This document shows, piece by piece, positions 37,784-47,018 of a stretch of 64,000 nt of DNA. The translations under genes and the position numbers were made by a program. Source of the stretch: an uncultured Corynebacterium sp. (GTDB lineage Bacteria; Actinomycetota; Actinomycetes; Mycobacteriales; Mycobacteriaceae). The notes under the pieces are model-generated. The model had not been told where the DNA came from, made no database searches, and worked only from the letters and a program-made list of their open reading frames with translations. Each line of letters opens with the position of its first letter. Position 1 is the stretch's first letter. The DNA is taken from assembly GCF_946998835.1 (NCBI RefSeq), contig NZ_CAMQAZ010000002.1, positions 86,015 through 150,014 of the forward strand. Reading direction: 5' to 3'.

Positions 37784-39139
37784 TTACCTACGACCAACCT
37801 GCCCTGCAATCTGCAACTTAGCCATCAATTCATCCATCAAGACCGTCAACTTCACTGCAGTCACGAGCATGCCGCGCACCTCGGTGACAGCATCGATGGA
37901 GGCCAATATCGCTTCCGGAGGAAGGCGCCGGGCTAGCTCCGTGGCTGTCCGGCGACGATCGGGATTAATGAGGTAGACGGAGCCATCCCCAAACTCGGAA
38001 TCAGCGTCAGAAGCCGACCCACCACGCTCGGCCCCAAACGCCAGCACCAGGGCGTCACGGTAAAGCCCCATAATGTCGGTCAACGACAGGTCAATCAGAT
38101 CTGACTCCGCACGCCTGCGCCGCCGCTTCTGATTTTCCTCCAGCTCCTTGATCACGCCCTTAGAGCCGCGCAGCGCCGCCTGCGCACCCTTGCCGGACGC
38201 ACCTACGCCCAGTGAGCGCTCGAGGTTCTCCAGCTCCTCAGCCTCTAGTGGCTCCATCCGCCGCTTCACCTCGCCAGCCACTTCGTTGGCCAGCTCACGC
38301 GCCGCCACGTATGACTTCGCCGGATCGAACACAGCCTCCACGAAATCCAAGGCCTTTCCCCGCCAGGTACGCGAACCCTCATCGGAAACAAAGCCACGCG
38401 CACGCCCAATATGACCGTTGGACACCGTCGCGGCCCAGACCGCTTGCTCGTCGGTAAGCTCTGGCCGCTCGGCGCGCAGGAGGTTTGTGACGTCGTCGAT
38501 ATGCGGCGTCGGCACATAGACATGGCGGCAGCGCGAACGGAGCGTAACGGAGAAATCCTCCGCGTTCGTCGTTGGTGCGCACATGATGATGACGGTGCGC
38601 AGAGGCGGCTCTTCCACCACCTTGAGCAGCGCATTTGATGCGGATTCGTTGAGCCGGTCGGCGTCTTCGATGATCAGCACGCGGCAATCCGCCGTCGTGG
38701 GCATCTTGTAAGCCCAGGGCCGCAGCTCGTCCCTCACCGTCGCCACCGAGATAATGGTGCCCTCCGGGCGCACGATTTTGATGTCGCCATGCGTTCCCGC
38801 CAGCGCCGTCCGGCAGCCCTCGCACTCACCGCATCCGGGGTTGTCATGCCTCGTGCACAGCAGCGCCGCCGCAAAAGCCGTCGCCGTCACCGACCGCCCC
38901 GACCCCGCAGGACCAGTGAACAGCCAGGCGTGCGTCATGTCCGAGTCGCGTGGCACATCGCTTAACGACGACCCCGCGTCCCCACCTTCCGGCGAAACCT
39001 CCGCCCCATCGCCTGCCAGCGGTTGACCATTGGCAAAGCGATAATGCGCAGCGCGCACAGCAGCCTGCAGCCGCTGACGAACCCCACCGGTTTCGGGCAT
39101 ACGAGAAAACACGCTGCGCTCTGTCATGGGCTCTGTCAT
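37784..39139 (-). CDS. holB: DNA polymerase III delta' subunit
   Basis: A 451-residue clamp-loader subunit. It shows the AAA+ P-loop in variant form (GPAGSGRSVT, Arg for Lys as usual in actinobacterial delta'), the zinc module CTRHDNPGCGECEGC, the sensor region LLKVVEEPP, and an SRC motif (LRSRCRHVYVP). A Gly/Ser/Asp-rich insert near residues 45-65 is unusual. The N-terminus contains a direct repeat (ATGACAGAG twice, giving MTEPMTERS), so either Met may start. Neighbour of an adenylate cyclase, as in Rv3644c/Rv3645 of M. tuberculosis. Confidence 0.93.
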   Translation of the reverse strand: MTEPMTERSVFSRMPETGGVRQRLQAAVRAAHYRFANGQPLAGDGAEVSPEGGDAGSSLSDVPRDSDMTHAWLFTGPAGSGRSVTATAFAAALLCTRHDNPGCGECEGCRTALAGTHGDIKIVRPEGTIISVATVRDELRPWAYKMPTTADCRVLIIEDADRLNESASNALLKVVEEPPLRTVIIMCAPTTNAEDFSVTLRSRCRHVYVPTPHIDDVTNLLRAERPELTDEQAVWAATVSNGHIGRARGFVSDEGSRTWRGKALDFVEAVFDPAKSYVAARELANEVAGEVKRRMEPLEAEELENLERSLGVGASGKGAQAALRGSKGVIKELEENQKRRRRRAESDLIDLSLTDIMGLYRDALVLAFGAERGGSASDADSEFGDGSVYLINPDRRRTATELARRLPPEAILASIDAVTEVRGMLVTAVKLTVLMDELMAKLQIAGQVGRR

Positions 39140-39221
39140 GGCCACAACTCTAGCGCGCCCCTCGGGACTCTTGTGAGGTAACTACTCCCTGCAATCCGGG
39201 CTTGCCACTAAGGTAGAAGAC

Positions 39222-40748
39222 ATGCAACGGCTCTGGCGAAATCTGAAATGGCTAAGTAGGACAATGTGGCCTGCTTATGCCTCATTTGTCTTCGTCTGCA
39301 ACCTTGTCGGAGCCATGATTGTCGGCCTATTTTTGGGCATATTGCTACCGCTTAATCAGGAAACCCATCTGCCGCGGATTCCCAATGGGGTTATCTACGG
39401 TCTCGCTGGGTACCTGGTGCTGGCTATTGTCGCGGGCATCGGCACTACCTGGATGCTTTTCAAGCCGCTGCTGAAATGGCAGCGTCACCCAGAGCTGCAT
39501 GATCCGCGGCGAGTGCGCTATTTGGTTATGCGCGTACCGGTCTACCAGGCACTCTTGGGCACGGTCATCTGGTCTTTGGGCGTGATTGTTTTCAGCGCGG
39601 TCGCATTCACCTATGACAGCAAGATTGGCATGATGGTGCTGATTACCTCGGTGCTCGGTGGCGCCATGGTGGCGCTGTTGACCTATCTGATTGCGGAGCG
39701 CATGGTGCGCCCAGTCGCGGTGGAGGCACTGGCGCGTAGGGCTCCGGATTCTTCGCTGGAGCCACCGATTGGTCACCGCTTGCGTCAGACATGGGTTCTA
39801 ACCAGTGGCGTTCCGGTGGTGGCAATCTTGCTTGTGCTGCTAGGCCAGCGTCGTGGTCTGTTTACAGATGACGCGGCGGACCTCCTGCCTACCATCACCG
39901 CACTGGCGATCCTGGCTCTGATTACCGGCTATTTCGGCACAATGCTGGCCAGCATGTCTATCGTTGACCCAATTCGGGACCTCACAGGGGCAATTAACAA
40001 GGTCCGCCAGGGCCAGGTGGAAACGCGCGTTCCCATTTACGACGGCTCCGAGATGGGTGTCCTCCAAGCGGGTTTCAATGAAATGATGCGCGGTCTGCAG
40101 GAGCGCCAGCGGGTGCGTGACCTCTTCGGTCGCTACGTCGGTTCTGAGGTCGCCCGTAAGGCACTGGAAGAAAAGCCGACTCTGGGCGGAGAGAACCGCC
40201 TCGTCGCAGTGCTGTTTGTGGACGTCATTGGTTCGACCAACTTCGCGGAGAAGAACTCACCAGAGGTTGTTGTCCGCGAACTCAATGCGTTTTTCGACCA
40301 CGTTGTTGACTGCGTGCACCGCAATAAGGGCATTATCAACAAGTTCCAGGGTGACGCGGCTCTGGCTGTTTTCGGCGCTCCCCTACCCCTCGATGACACT
40401 GCTGGTCACGCCCTCACTGCGGCCCGCGAGCTGCGTGAGGAACTGCTCGACCTCCAACTCACTGCCGGTATCGGCGTCTCCGCCGGCCACGTCGTCGCCG
40501 GCCACATCGGTGCTCGCGACCGATTTGAATACACGGTTATTGGTGACGCGGTTAACCAGGCTGCTCGTCTGACCGAGCTGGCCAAGGACACCCCGGGCCG
40601 CGTGCTGGCTACGGCCTCCACTATTCGCCTGGCCAATGAGGACGAGCAGGCTCGCTGGACCACCCTGAAGTCCGTGGAATTGCGTGGCCGCACGCACATG
40701 ACGCAGCTTGCGCGCCCGGTGCGCCCGACGCTTGCCGACGAGGCCTAG
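39222..40748 (+). CDS. cyaB: Membrane class III adenylate cyclase with HAMP
   Basis: A 508-residue receptor-type cyclase making cAMP. Six hydrophobic helices occupy about residues 15-240, then a HAMP domain (MSIVDPIRDLTGAINKVRQGQ, 245-300) and a class III catalytic domain (about 325-490) with the metal Asp residues in LFVDVIGST and FQGDAALAVFG, and FEYTVIGDAVNQAARL for transition-state binding. It corresponds to CyaB of C. glutamicum and Rv3645. The cAMP would act on GlxR, whose gene begins at the right end of this window. Confidence 0.95.
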   Translation: MQRLWRNLKWLSRTMWPAYASFVFVCNLVGAMIVGLFLGILLPLNQETHLPRIPNGVIYGLAGYLVLAIVAGIGTTWMLFKPLLKWQRHPELHDPRRVRYLVMRVPVYQALLGTVIWSLGVIVFSAVAFTYDSKIGMMVLITSVLGGAMVALLTYLIAERMVRPVAVEALARRAPDSSLEPPIGHRLRQTWVLTSGVPVVAILLVLLGQRRGLFTDDAADLLPTITALAILALITGYFGTMLASMSIVDPIRDLTGAINKVRQGQVETRVPIYDGSEMGVLQAGFNEMMRGLQERQRVRDLFGRYVGSEVARKALEEKPTLGGENRLVAVLFVDVIGSTNFAEKNSPEVVVRELNAFFDHVVDCVHRNKGIINKFQGDAALAVFGAPLPLDDTAGHALTAARELREELLDLQLTAGIGVSAGHVVAGHIGARDRFEYTVIGDAVNQAARLTELAKDTPGRVLATASTIRLANEDEQARWTTLKSVELRGRTHMTQLARPVRPTLADEA

Positions 40749-40833
40749 AGCTCGTTGCGCCCGTCGGACTCACTGGGATCGCTGCACTCGTTGGGCACCT
40801 AGCATCCCGAAACATCTCACGTGGCGAGCGCAC

Positions 40834-41037
40834 TTACTCCACCGAGAACAAATCCCCTGGCTGGCAGTCCAAGGCTTCACACAACATAGTGAGCGTCGTG
40901 AAGCGCACGGCTTTCGCCCTGTTGTTTTTCAGCACTGACAGGTTTACAGGTGTGACCCCGACCTGCTCAGAAAGGGCTGCGAGCGTCATGCCGCGGCTTT
41001 CCAGCAACTCATCCAAGTGGCACACAACCTTCGCCAT
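40834..41037 (-). CDS. Small XRE-family repressor (YozG type)
   Basis: A 67-residue, single-domain helix-turn-helix protein (MTLAALSEQVGVTPVNLSVLKN with C-terminal LCEALDCQPGDLF), the Cro/CI-like type that pairs with DUF2975 membrane proteins. The DUF2975 gene ends one base upstream, so they form one operon. The clustered palindromes at 41712-41760 in front of the operon are its likely operator. Confidence 0.92.
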   Translation of the reverse strand: MAKVVCHLDELLESRGMTLAALSEQVGVTPVNLSVLKNNRAKAVRFTTLTMLCEALDCQPGDLFSVE

Positions 41038-41628
41038 TTAAATGAGCCCTTCCTGATCTTCCTGCATTCGTGCAGCTCGGAATAGCATAACGCCGAGAGT
41101 GGAGATGACCATCATAAGAACAAACCATATTCCTAGGTGCTGATAGAAATCGGCATGGTCGCGCTGGAACCATGTGCTCAGATTCAGGTCACCTGCGACC
41201 CAGTTTTCGCCCATAAGTTGCAGGAAACCACTTGCCGGATAGATTACTGCCAGCCAGGAGATAGCCATAACGCGTCGCGCAGTCTTAACCGTAAAGAACT
41301 CACCCTTCAGATACGAGAGTGAGAACAACACGCAGAGCACGGCAATCGCGGCGACGATAGCGCATCGAACAACAGTCGCGGCAATAAACAAGGAGAGGGC
41401 TCCACCACTCATGACCTCGATGGGAACGCCCTTGTCACTTCCCAGGGCTTCGGGCAGGAGCAGTGTCAGATCACTGGGGAACTGCTGGTGAAGAACCGGG
41501 TGGCGGAGCTGGAGCAAAATGTAAGCCAGTGCAAGCACTCCGACAAAAAGGCCCGCAACTACATCCCGGCGTTCCTTAGTTTGATTAACATACGGGTCAT
41601 TTGGCTTCTTGGCCTGGGGAGATGTCAT
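41038..41628 (-). CDS. DUF2975 membrane protein
   Basis: A 196-residue protein with four hydrophobic helices (about 25-45, 78-100, 112-135, 165-185), typical of DUF2975. Start at 41628 is supported by AAGGAAG 8 bases upstream; the frame reaching 41832 runs through the operator region and is rejected. Family function is unknown; it is always close to a YozG-like XRE regulator, here translationally coupled. Confidence 0.85.
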   Translation of the reverse strand: MTSPQAKKPNDPYVNQTKERRDVVAGLFVGVLALAYILLQLRHPVLHQQFPSDLTLLLPEALGSDKGVPIEVMSGGALSLFIAATVVRCAIVAAIAVLCVLFSLSYLKGEFFTVKTARRVMAISWLAVIYPASGFLQLMGENWVAGDLNLSTWFQRDHADFYQHLGIWFVLMMVISTLGVMLFRAARMQEDQEGLI

Positions 41629-41711
41629 AGCTAACTTCCTTGCTGCACCATAATTGGCGCGGTTAGTGAATTGTTCTGCGGGTAGATTGGGACCGCCACC
41701 CAACACCAACA

Positions 41712-41760
41712 CATCGTTATTCGATGTATCGATTTTCGATACTATATCGCTTTTCGATAT
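41712..41760. promoter_or_regulatory. Clustered TATCG-N-CGATA operators
   Basis: Two 17-bp palindromes, GTATCGA-TTT-TCGATAC (41726-41742, perfect) and ATATCGC-TTT-TCGATAT (41744-41760), have centres 18 bases apart. A weaker CATCG-N5-CGATG (41712-41726) adjoins. They lie about 85-115 bases before the DUF2975 start and 100-150 before the DUF418 start, so could control both directions. Likely bound by the small XRE protein. Confidence 0.75.
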
Positions 41761-41862
41761 GCCGCAAGACTTCTGCAACAAAACATCACGACAATCACTA
41801 TCCTCACCGCGCCACCCGTCGCCAAGCTGCACTCCCGCCCATAATTCCTTTACATTTGAGGA

Positions 41863-43212
41863 ATGAATGACAACCGACCCAGTTCTAGCACCAGCCCCAG
41901 ACCTCGCATGCTCGTCCCCGACGCGGCTCGTGGGTTCGCTCTCCTCGGCATTGCTATCGCAAACATTGCCACCGCCTGGTTGGTTGCCAGCCCCGAGCTA
42001 CCCGGAGCATTCTTCGGCGGAGTCATAGACGACAGCGCGGCCGACAAAGCCACCGTGCTTTTTACCGCTGTGACCGCGCATAACCGCGGGCTGCCGATGT
42101 TCGCAACACTGCTCGGCTTCGGTGTCGGACTCATCGTCCGCAGTCTGGCCAGGAGGAATTTTCCACTGTCGCGGGCGCTGGTAGTCGTCGTCAAGCGATA
42201 TGCGTTCCTGGGGCTGTTCGGCATCGCACACATGCTGTTTCTGTTCTTTGGAGACATCATGTTTCTCTATGGCATTTGCGGCATCATCCTGGGGCTACTC
42301 ATGGCCGCCAGCAACAAGGTGCTGACGATCCTCGCGTGGATAGCGCTGGCAATCAACGCTGCACTGAGCCTGTTGTTTTTGTTATTCGCAATTGCGATGC
42401 CCTCCGCCGGGCTAGCCGACTCCGACATGACCACACATGTCAACGGCGGCGCGATTGAAACGAGCTACCTGGATATGCTCGCCGCGAATCTCCAGGTGCT
42501 GGCAATGAGTATCACTACCCTGCCGTTGCAGCTGTTCCTCTACCTGCCGGTCATGATGATTGGCTTTGTGTGGGCGCGTAAGGGCGTGCTTGACGACGTC
42601 GACGCGCACCGCCCCTTGCTTATTCGGTGGCTCGTGGTGGCTGTAGTCGTCGCTTTCGGTGTCGGCATCCCTATGGGGCTGACCGCGATTGACGTACTTC
42701 CAGCCGAGCAACACATGGCCTTCCTGGTCATCAATAGCTTTGCCGGAGTCTTTACCGGCCCGGGAATTCTGGCCGGTTTGGCGCTGGCGCTGCAGCCCCT
42801 CCAGCGACGTCTGAACGAGGGCGCGGCTGTGCCTGGCTGGTTGGTGCCGATTGTGGCACTCGGTAAGCGTTCGATGACGGGCTACCTGATGCAGTCGGTC
42901 ATCTTCTTTGTGCTGGTGTACCCGTTTATGCTGGGTATCCCGCGCGACATGGGCGCATTCGCCCAAACCCTCATCGCTGTGGGCGTCTGGTTGGTGACTC
43001 TGTTGGCCGCGTGGGCGATGGAGCGCGGCGGCATGCAGGGGCCGTTTGAGAAGGTGCATCGCCGACTGTCGTACGGGCCGACGATGCGGGCGGAGCTGAC
43101 TGGGGTCGGTGGCCCCAAGGCGGCTCCGCAGGAGGAGCTGGGCCGGGCGGGCGCGACAGGCACGGAGGGTGCGCCGGACGCTCCGGGCGCAGCGGGCTCG
43201 ACGGGTACTTAA
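41863..43212 (+). CDS. DUF418 (YeiB-type) membrane protein
   Basis: A 449-residue integral membrane protein with about ten helices, N-terminal RMLVPDAARGFALLGI and the C-terminal DUF418 part (LGKRSMTGYLMQSVIFF). The last 45 residues are Gly/Ala/Thr-rich and disordered-looking. Function unknown; family members are linked to acyl transfer or export. A GAGGA directly abuts the ATG at 41863, so a start at the internal Met 16 is possible. Its stop is 3 bases from the convergent topA. Confidence 0.88.
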   Translation: MNDNRPSSSTSPRPRMLVPDAARGFALLGIAIANIATAWLVASPELPGAFFGGVIDDSAADKATVLFTAVTAHNRGLPMFATLLGFGVGLIVRSLARRNFPLSRALVVVVKRYAFLGLFGIAHMLFLFFGDIMFLYGICGIILGLLMAASNKVLTILAWIALAINAALSLLFLLFAIAMPSAGLADSDMTTHVNGGAIETSYLDMLAANLQVLAMSITTLPLQLFLYLPVMMIGFVWARKGVLDDVDAHRPLLIRWLVVAVVVAFGVGIPMGLTAIDVLPAEQHMAFLVINSFAGVFTGPGILAGLALALQPLQRRLNEGAAVPGWLVPIVALGKRSMTGYLMQSVIFFVLVYPFMLGIPRDMGAFAQTLIAVGVWLVTLLAAWAMERGGMQGPFEKVHRRLSYGPTMRAELTGVGGPKAAPQEELGRAGATGTEGAPDAPGAAGSTGT

Positions 43213-43215
43213 GAC

Positions 43216-46188
43216 CTACTTGCCCCGGCGTGTCGCCTTCACCACGCGCTTGGTGGTGCGCTTGACCGCCTTCCTGGTGGTCTTCTTCGCAGCCTTCTTC
43301 GCAGCCTTCTTCGTGGTCTTGCGAGTCGACTTCTTCGCCGCCTTCTTGGTGCCACCATCGGCGGCCTCCTTCGCACGACGCTCAGACAGCAGCTCGCAGG
43401 CGCGGGCATCGGTCAGCGTCTCAGGCGTATCGCCCTTGCGCAGCGAAGCGTTGGTAACGCCATCGGTGACGTACGGACCAAAGCGACCATCCTTCACCGA
43501 CATCGGACGACCGGAGACATCGTTGTCGCCCAGCTGCTTCAGCGGCGGCTTCGCAGCAGCACGACCGCGGCGCTTCGGCTCAGCGTAGATACGGCGGGCC
43601 TCCTCCAAGGTCACGGTGAAGATCTGCTCTTCGTTGGCCAGTGAACGCGAGTCCGTGCCCTTCTTCAGATACGGACCATAACGGCCATTCTGAGCAGTAA
43701 TAACCTCGTTATCGACCGGATCGACACCGACCTCGCGCGGCAGGCTCATCAGCTTCAGAGCCTCTTCCAGCGTGACAGTCGACGGCTCCATGGAGGAAAA
43801 CAGCGAGGCCGTCTTCGGCTTTAGAGTTTCCTCGATGATTTCCGCGGTGCGCTTTTCCTTCTGCTTGGCAGCGGTCTTGGTTTCCCAGTTCTTCTTCCGC
43901 TTGCCCTCCGCAGCGCGCTGGGCATCCTCTTCGGCGCGCTCAGCTGCGATAATTTCCTCAGCCTTGGCTACGACACCTTCGCGCTCTTCATCGGTGACCA
44001 GCTCGGTGACGTAGGGGCCGTAGCGACCATCACGAGCGACAATCATACGACCATTGGCCGGGTTAATGCCCAGCTCACGGCCACCCTGCGGCATCGCCAG
44101 CAGCTTCTCGGCGGCAGCGAGATCCAGCTCGTCCGGAGTCATGGCCTCCGGGATATTGGCGCGCTGCACCTCGTCGGCACCGTTTTCACCGGCACCCGGG
44201 CGCGTGCGCTCCAGGTACGGCCCATAGCGGCCAACGCGAACGACGATGGGGTTGCCCTCGGCATCGTCGAAAAGGTAGAGCGAATTGACCTTCCGAGCAT
44301 CAATCGACTCCAAGTTCACGTCGATAATGTTCTTCAGACCGCCGTGGGTCGCAATGGCGTCGGCACCCTTGTGGCGGTGATCCTTCTCATCGCCGAAGTA
44401 GAAACCGGTCAGCCACGTCGTGCGGTCCTTATTGCCCGCAGCAATCTCGTCGAGCTCGTCTTCCAGCTCAGAGGTGAAATCGTAGTTGACCAGGTCGGAG
44501 AACGCTTCCTCCATCAGCCCCACTACGGCAAAGGCCACCCACGAGGGCACCAGAGCGTTGCCGCGGGAGTAGACGTAGCCGCGATCCTGAATGGTCTTGA
44601 TAATCGACGCGTACGTCGACGGACGGCCAATTCCCAGGTCCTCCATCTTCTTCACCAGGCTGGCCTCAGTGAAGCGCGCAGGCGGGTTGGTGGAGTGGCT
44701 GTCGGCACTGAAGTCCGTGGCCGTCAGGCCCTGGCCTTCCACCAACTGTGGCAGGCGCTTCTCGGCGTTGTCGGCGACCTTGCGGCCGTCGGAAAGCGCG
44801 GAGACCTCGACGTATGCCTTGAGGAAGCCCGGGAAGCGGATCGTGCGTCCGGTGGAGGCGAACTCGACGGCGTGCGTGTCAGTGGCGCCGGCGATGGTGA
44901 CCTTCATGGAGGTGCCACGTGCGTCGGCCATCTGCGAGGCGACCGTGCGCTGCCAGATCAGCTCGTAGAGCTTGAACTCCTCGGCATCCAGCGAACCTGC
45001 CAGCTGACCCGGCGTTGCGAATGTCTCACCCGCCGGACGAATTGCCTCGTGCGCCTCCTGCGAGTTCTTCACCTTGCGCGAGTACTGGCGCGGCGCATCG
45101 GCGACGTACTCCGAGCCGTAGAGCTCCAGTGCCTGCTTACGCGCGGCGTCGATACCGGCCTTGGACAGCGTCGTGGAGTCGGTACGCATGTAGGTAATGT
45201 GACCGTTTTCGTACAGACGCTGCGCCACACGCATCGTGCGCTCGGAGGTGTAATGCAGCTTGCGGCCTGCCTCCTGCTGCAGCGTGGAGGTCATAAACGG
45301 CGGGTACGGGCGGCGGGTGTACGGCTTCTCCTCCACCGACGCGACCTTGAGCTCAGAGCCCACGAGGTCCGCCGCCAGAGTTTCGGCGAGCTGCTTATCG
45401 ACGACCCGGATGCCATCCGACTTCTTCAACTGGCCGCGGTCATCGAAATCGCGGCCCTGCGCTACGCGCTGACCATCAACACTAGTCAGGGTTGCGACGA
45501 ATTCCTTCGGCTGGTTGGCATCGGAGGAGGCCGAACCGGTGTCCAGAGTTGCGGCGACATCCCAGTACTCAGCGGAGATAAACGCCATGCGCTCGCGCTC
45601 GCGCTCGACGATGACGCGTGTTGCCACCGACTGCACACGACCTGCCGACAGGCGCGGCATGACCTTCTTCCACAGCACCGGCGAGACCTCGTAGCCGTAG
45701 AGACGGTCGAGGATCCGGCGACCTTCCTGGGCATCGACCAGGTTCTGGTCCAGCTCACGGGTGTTGGCGGCGGCCTCCAAGATGGCCTGCTTGGTAATCT
45801 CGTGGAACACCATGCGGCGCACCGGCACCTTGGGCTTCAGAACCTCCAGCAAGTGCCAGGCAATGGCCTCACCCTCACGGTCGGGGTCAGTTGCGAGATA
45901 GAGCTCGTCGACTTCCTTGAGCTTGGCCTTCAGGTCGGCGACTTTCTTCTTCTTATCAGCGCTGACAACATACAGAGGGGTGAATCCGTTGTCGACATTT
46001 ACACCCAGACGAGCCCAAGGTTCCTTCTTGTAGCGAGCCGGAACATCGGCTGCGCCACGGGGCAAGTCACGAATGTGTCCCACCGACGCCTCCACGATGT
46101 AATCATCGCCGAGATACGGCTGAATCTTGCGAGCTTTCGTCGCCGACTCGACAATTACAAGGCGCTTGAGGCCGTCTGAATTCGCCAT
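43216..46188 (-). CDS. topA: DNA topoisomerase I
   Basis: A 990-residue type IA topoisomerase that relaxes negative supercoils. N-terminal TOPRIM (VIVESATKARKI, ATDPDREGEAIAWHL), catalytic Tyr in YMRTDSTTLS near 330, then C-terminal repeats of the actinobacterial type (GRYGPY / DGRFGPYV, four or more) instead of zinc fingers, and a long Lys/Arg/Ala tail of about 45 residues that binds DNA. Start at MANSDGLKRLV (46188). Corresponds to Rv3646c. Confidence 0.97.
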   Translation of the reverse strand: MANSDGLKRLVIVESATKARKIQPYLGDDYIVEASVGHIRDLPRGAADVPARYKKEPWARLGVNVDNGFTPLYVVSADKKKKVADLKAKLKEVDELYLATDPDREGEAIAWHLLEVLKPKVPVRRMVFHEITKQAILEAAANTRELDQNLVDAQEGRRILDRLYGYEVSPVLWKKVMPRLSAGRVQSVATRVIVERERERMAFISAEYWDVAATLDTGSASSDANQPKEFVATLTSVDGQRVAQGRDFDDRGQLKKSDGIRVVDKQLAETLAADLVGSELKVASVEEKPYTRRPYPPFMTSTLQQEAGRKLHYTSERTMRVAQRLYENGHITYMRTDSTTLSKAGIDAARKQALELYGSEYVADAPRQYSRKVKNSQEAHEAIRPAGETFATPGQLAGSLDAEEFKLYELIWQRTVASQMADARGTSMKVTIAGATDTHAVEFASTGRTIRFPGFLKAYVEVSALSDGRKVADNAEKRLPQLVEGQGLTATDFSADSHSTNPPARFTEASLVKKMEDLGIGRPSTYASIIKTIQDRGYVYSRGNALVPSWVAFAVVGLMEEAFSDLVNYDFTSELEDELDEIAAGNKDRTTWLTGFYFGDEKDHRHKGADAIATHGGLKNIIDVNLESIDARKVNSLYLFDDAEGNPIVVRVGRYGPYLERTRPGAGENGADEVQRANIPEAMTPDELDLAAAEKLLAMPQGGRELGINPANGRMIVARDGRYGPYVTELVTDEEREGVVAKAEEIIAAERAEEDAQRAAEGKRKKNWETKTAAKQKEKRTAEIIEETLKPKTASLFSSMEPSTVTLEEALKLMSLPREVGVDPVDNEVITAQNGRYGPYLKKGTDSRSLANEEQIFTVTLEEARRIYAEPKRRGRAAAKPPLKQLGDNDVSGRPMSVKDGRFGPYVTDGVTNASLRKGDTPETLTDARACELLSERRAKEAADGGTKKAAKKSTRKTTKKAAKKAAKKTTRKAVKRTTKRVVKATRRGK

Positions 46189-46266
46189 AGAAGTTTTTCT
46201 ATCCTGCAACGTTGACTGTTTTTAACTGTTTAGGTTCTGGTTTTGATTTTTAGTTTTGGTTTCTTG

Positions 46267-46370
46267 ACCGGATTGTGGCTGGGGTTTCAGCTGTAAGAAA
46301 CCCACAATCGGTTCCAACCGGTTCCAACCAAAACCCAATCGAATCCAACCGGTTCTGATTGGTTCACATC
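46267..46370 (-). promoter_or_regulatory. topA leader: hairpin and CCAACCGGTTC repeats
   Basis: In the region just before topA, GATTGTGG..GGGTTTC (46271-46288) pairs with GAAACCC..ACAATC (46297-46309), and next to it the decamer GGTTCCAACC is repeated in tandem (46311-46330) with a variant near 46350. This could be a supercoiling- or protein-responsive leader; only the repeats are seen. Confidence 0.45.
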
Positions 46371-46650
46371 AGTTCCCGGCCGCGTTCTCCCGGAAGAATA
46401 TCTGGAAAGAATATGAAGAATATAAGGAATACCGTACACACAATCTAGTTTGTCGCGTGGAATCCTCAAGTATCGGGCGGATTGTGGGTGTGACTGAAGG
46501 GGCTGCTGTGGGGGGGAGAGATACCCAGTGGCCGGCCCGACGACTGCTGTGCGGCTGGCCATGATTATCCCAGTGGTCGGTCATGGCTGGCCCTGGCTGG
46601 CCGCAACGGGCGCGTGATTGCGGGCTACACCTGTAAATACGGGCTTGTAA

Positions 46651-46822
46651 ATACGGGCTGCAAATGTGAAACTGTCCAACTTTATAGCACTTTCAGGCCA
46701 TTTTTCGAGTCATTTTTGCCATAACCGCGGTCAGTAACTCGCATTGAGGTAAGAAGCAAAAGGCGCCCACCCGCCGACGCACCGGTCGACACGCTGAGTG
46801 GACATACTTTTTGCCTATTACC
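46651..46822. repeat. Dispersed element, copy B
   Basis: This non-coding stretch matches copy C (55245-55445, inverted) in two blocks: about 98 bases at 46651-46748 (starting ACGGGCTGCAAATGTGAAAC) and about 65 bases from 46756 (GCAAAAGGCGCCCAC...), with an insertion of about 35 bases in copy C between them. It shares the TTTATAGCACTTT...TGCCATAA core with copy A. It lies between cspA and topA; the 46371-46650 part shows nothing. Confidence 0.8.
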
Positions 46823-46851
46823 CCGCGATTATCGCGCACCCCAGCCTCCAG

Positions 46852-46891
46852 AAATACAAAATCCCACGCAGAAATTACTTTCCACGTGGGA
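46852..46891 (-). terminator. Probable cspA terminator
   Basis: TCCCACG (46862-46868) pairs with CGTGGGA (46885-46891); on the minus strand TTTTGTATTT follows. It lies about 130 bases after the cspA stop. Confidence 0.65.
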
Positions 46892-47018
46892 GAATCAAAG
46901 TTCACAGCTTAAACGCAGTACGAACTGAACGCAGCATGAACCTTGTAAGCCGAGGCCTGCGAGCCAAACCGAGCAAAAGCCCAGTTCAGAACCGAACTCA
47001 GCCCCGGACTACTAAGCC

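Noticed and set aside
41632..41832. Longer N-terminus for the DUF2975 protein
   Set aside because: It would translate the operator palindromes, and a good ribosome site exists at the shorter start.
43241..43360. Repeated CTTCTTCGC units as a non-coding repeat
   Set aside because: They encode the Lys/Ala-rich tail of topoisomerase I, normal for actinobacterial TopA.
46693..46905. Frames over copies B and C with matching ends (MAKMTRKMA / MAKMARKMA) as a small protein family
   Set aside because: The two frames diverge elsewhere and carry an insert that breaks alignment; similarity is of the DNA element.
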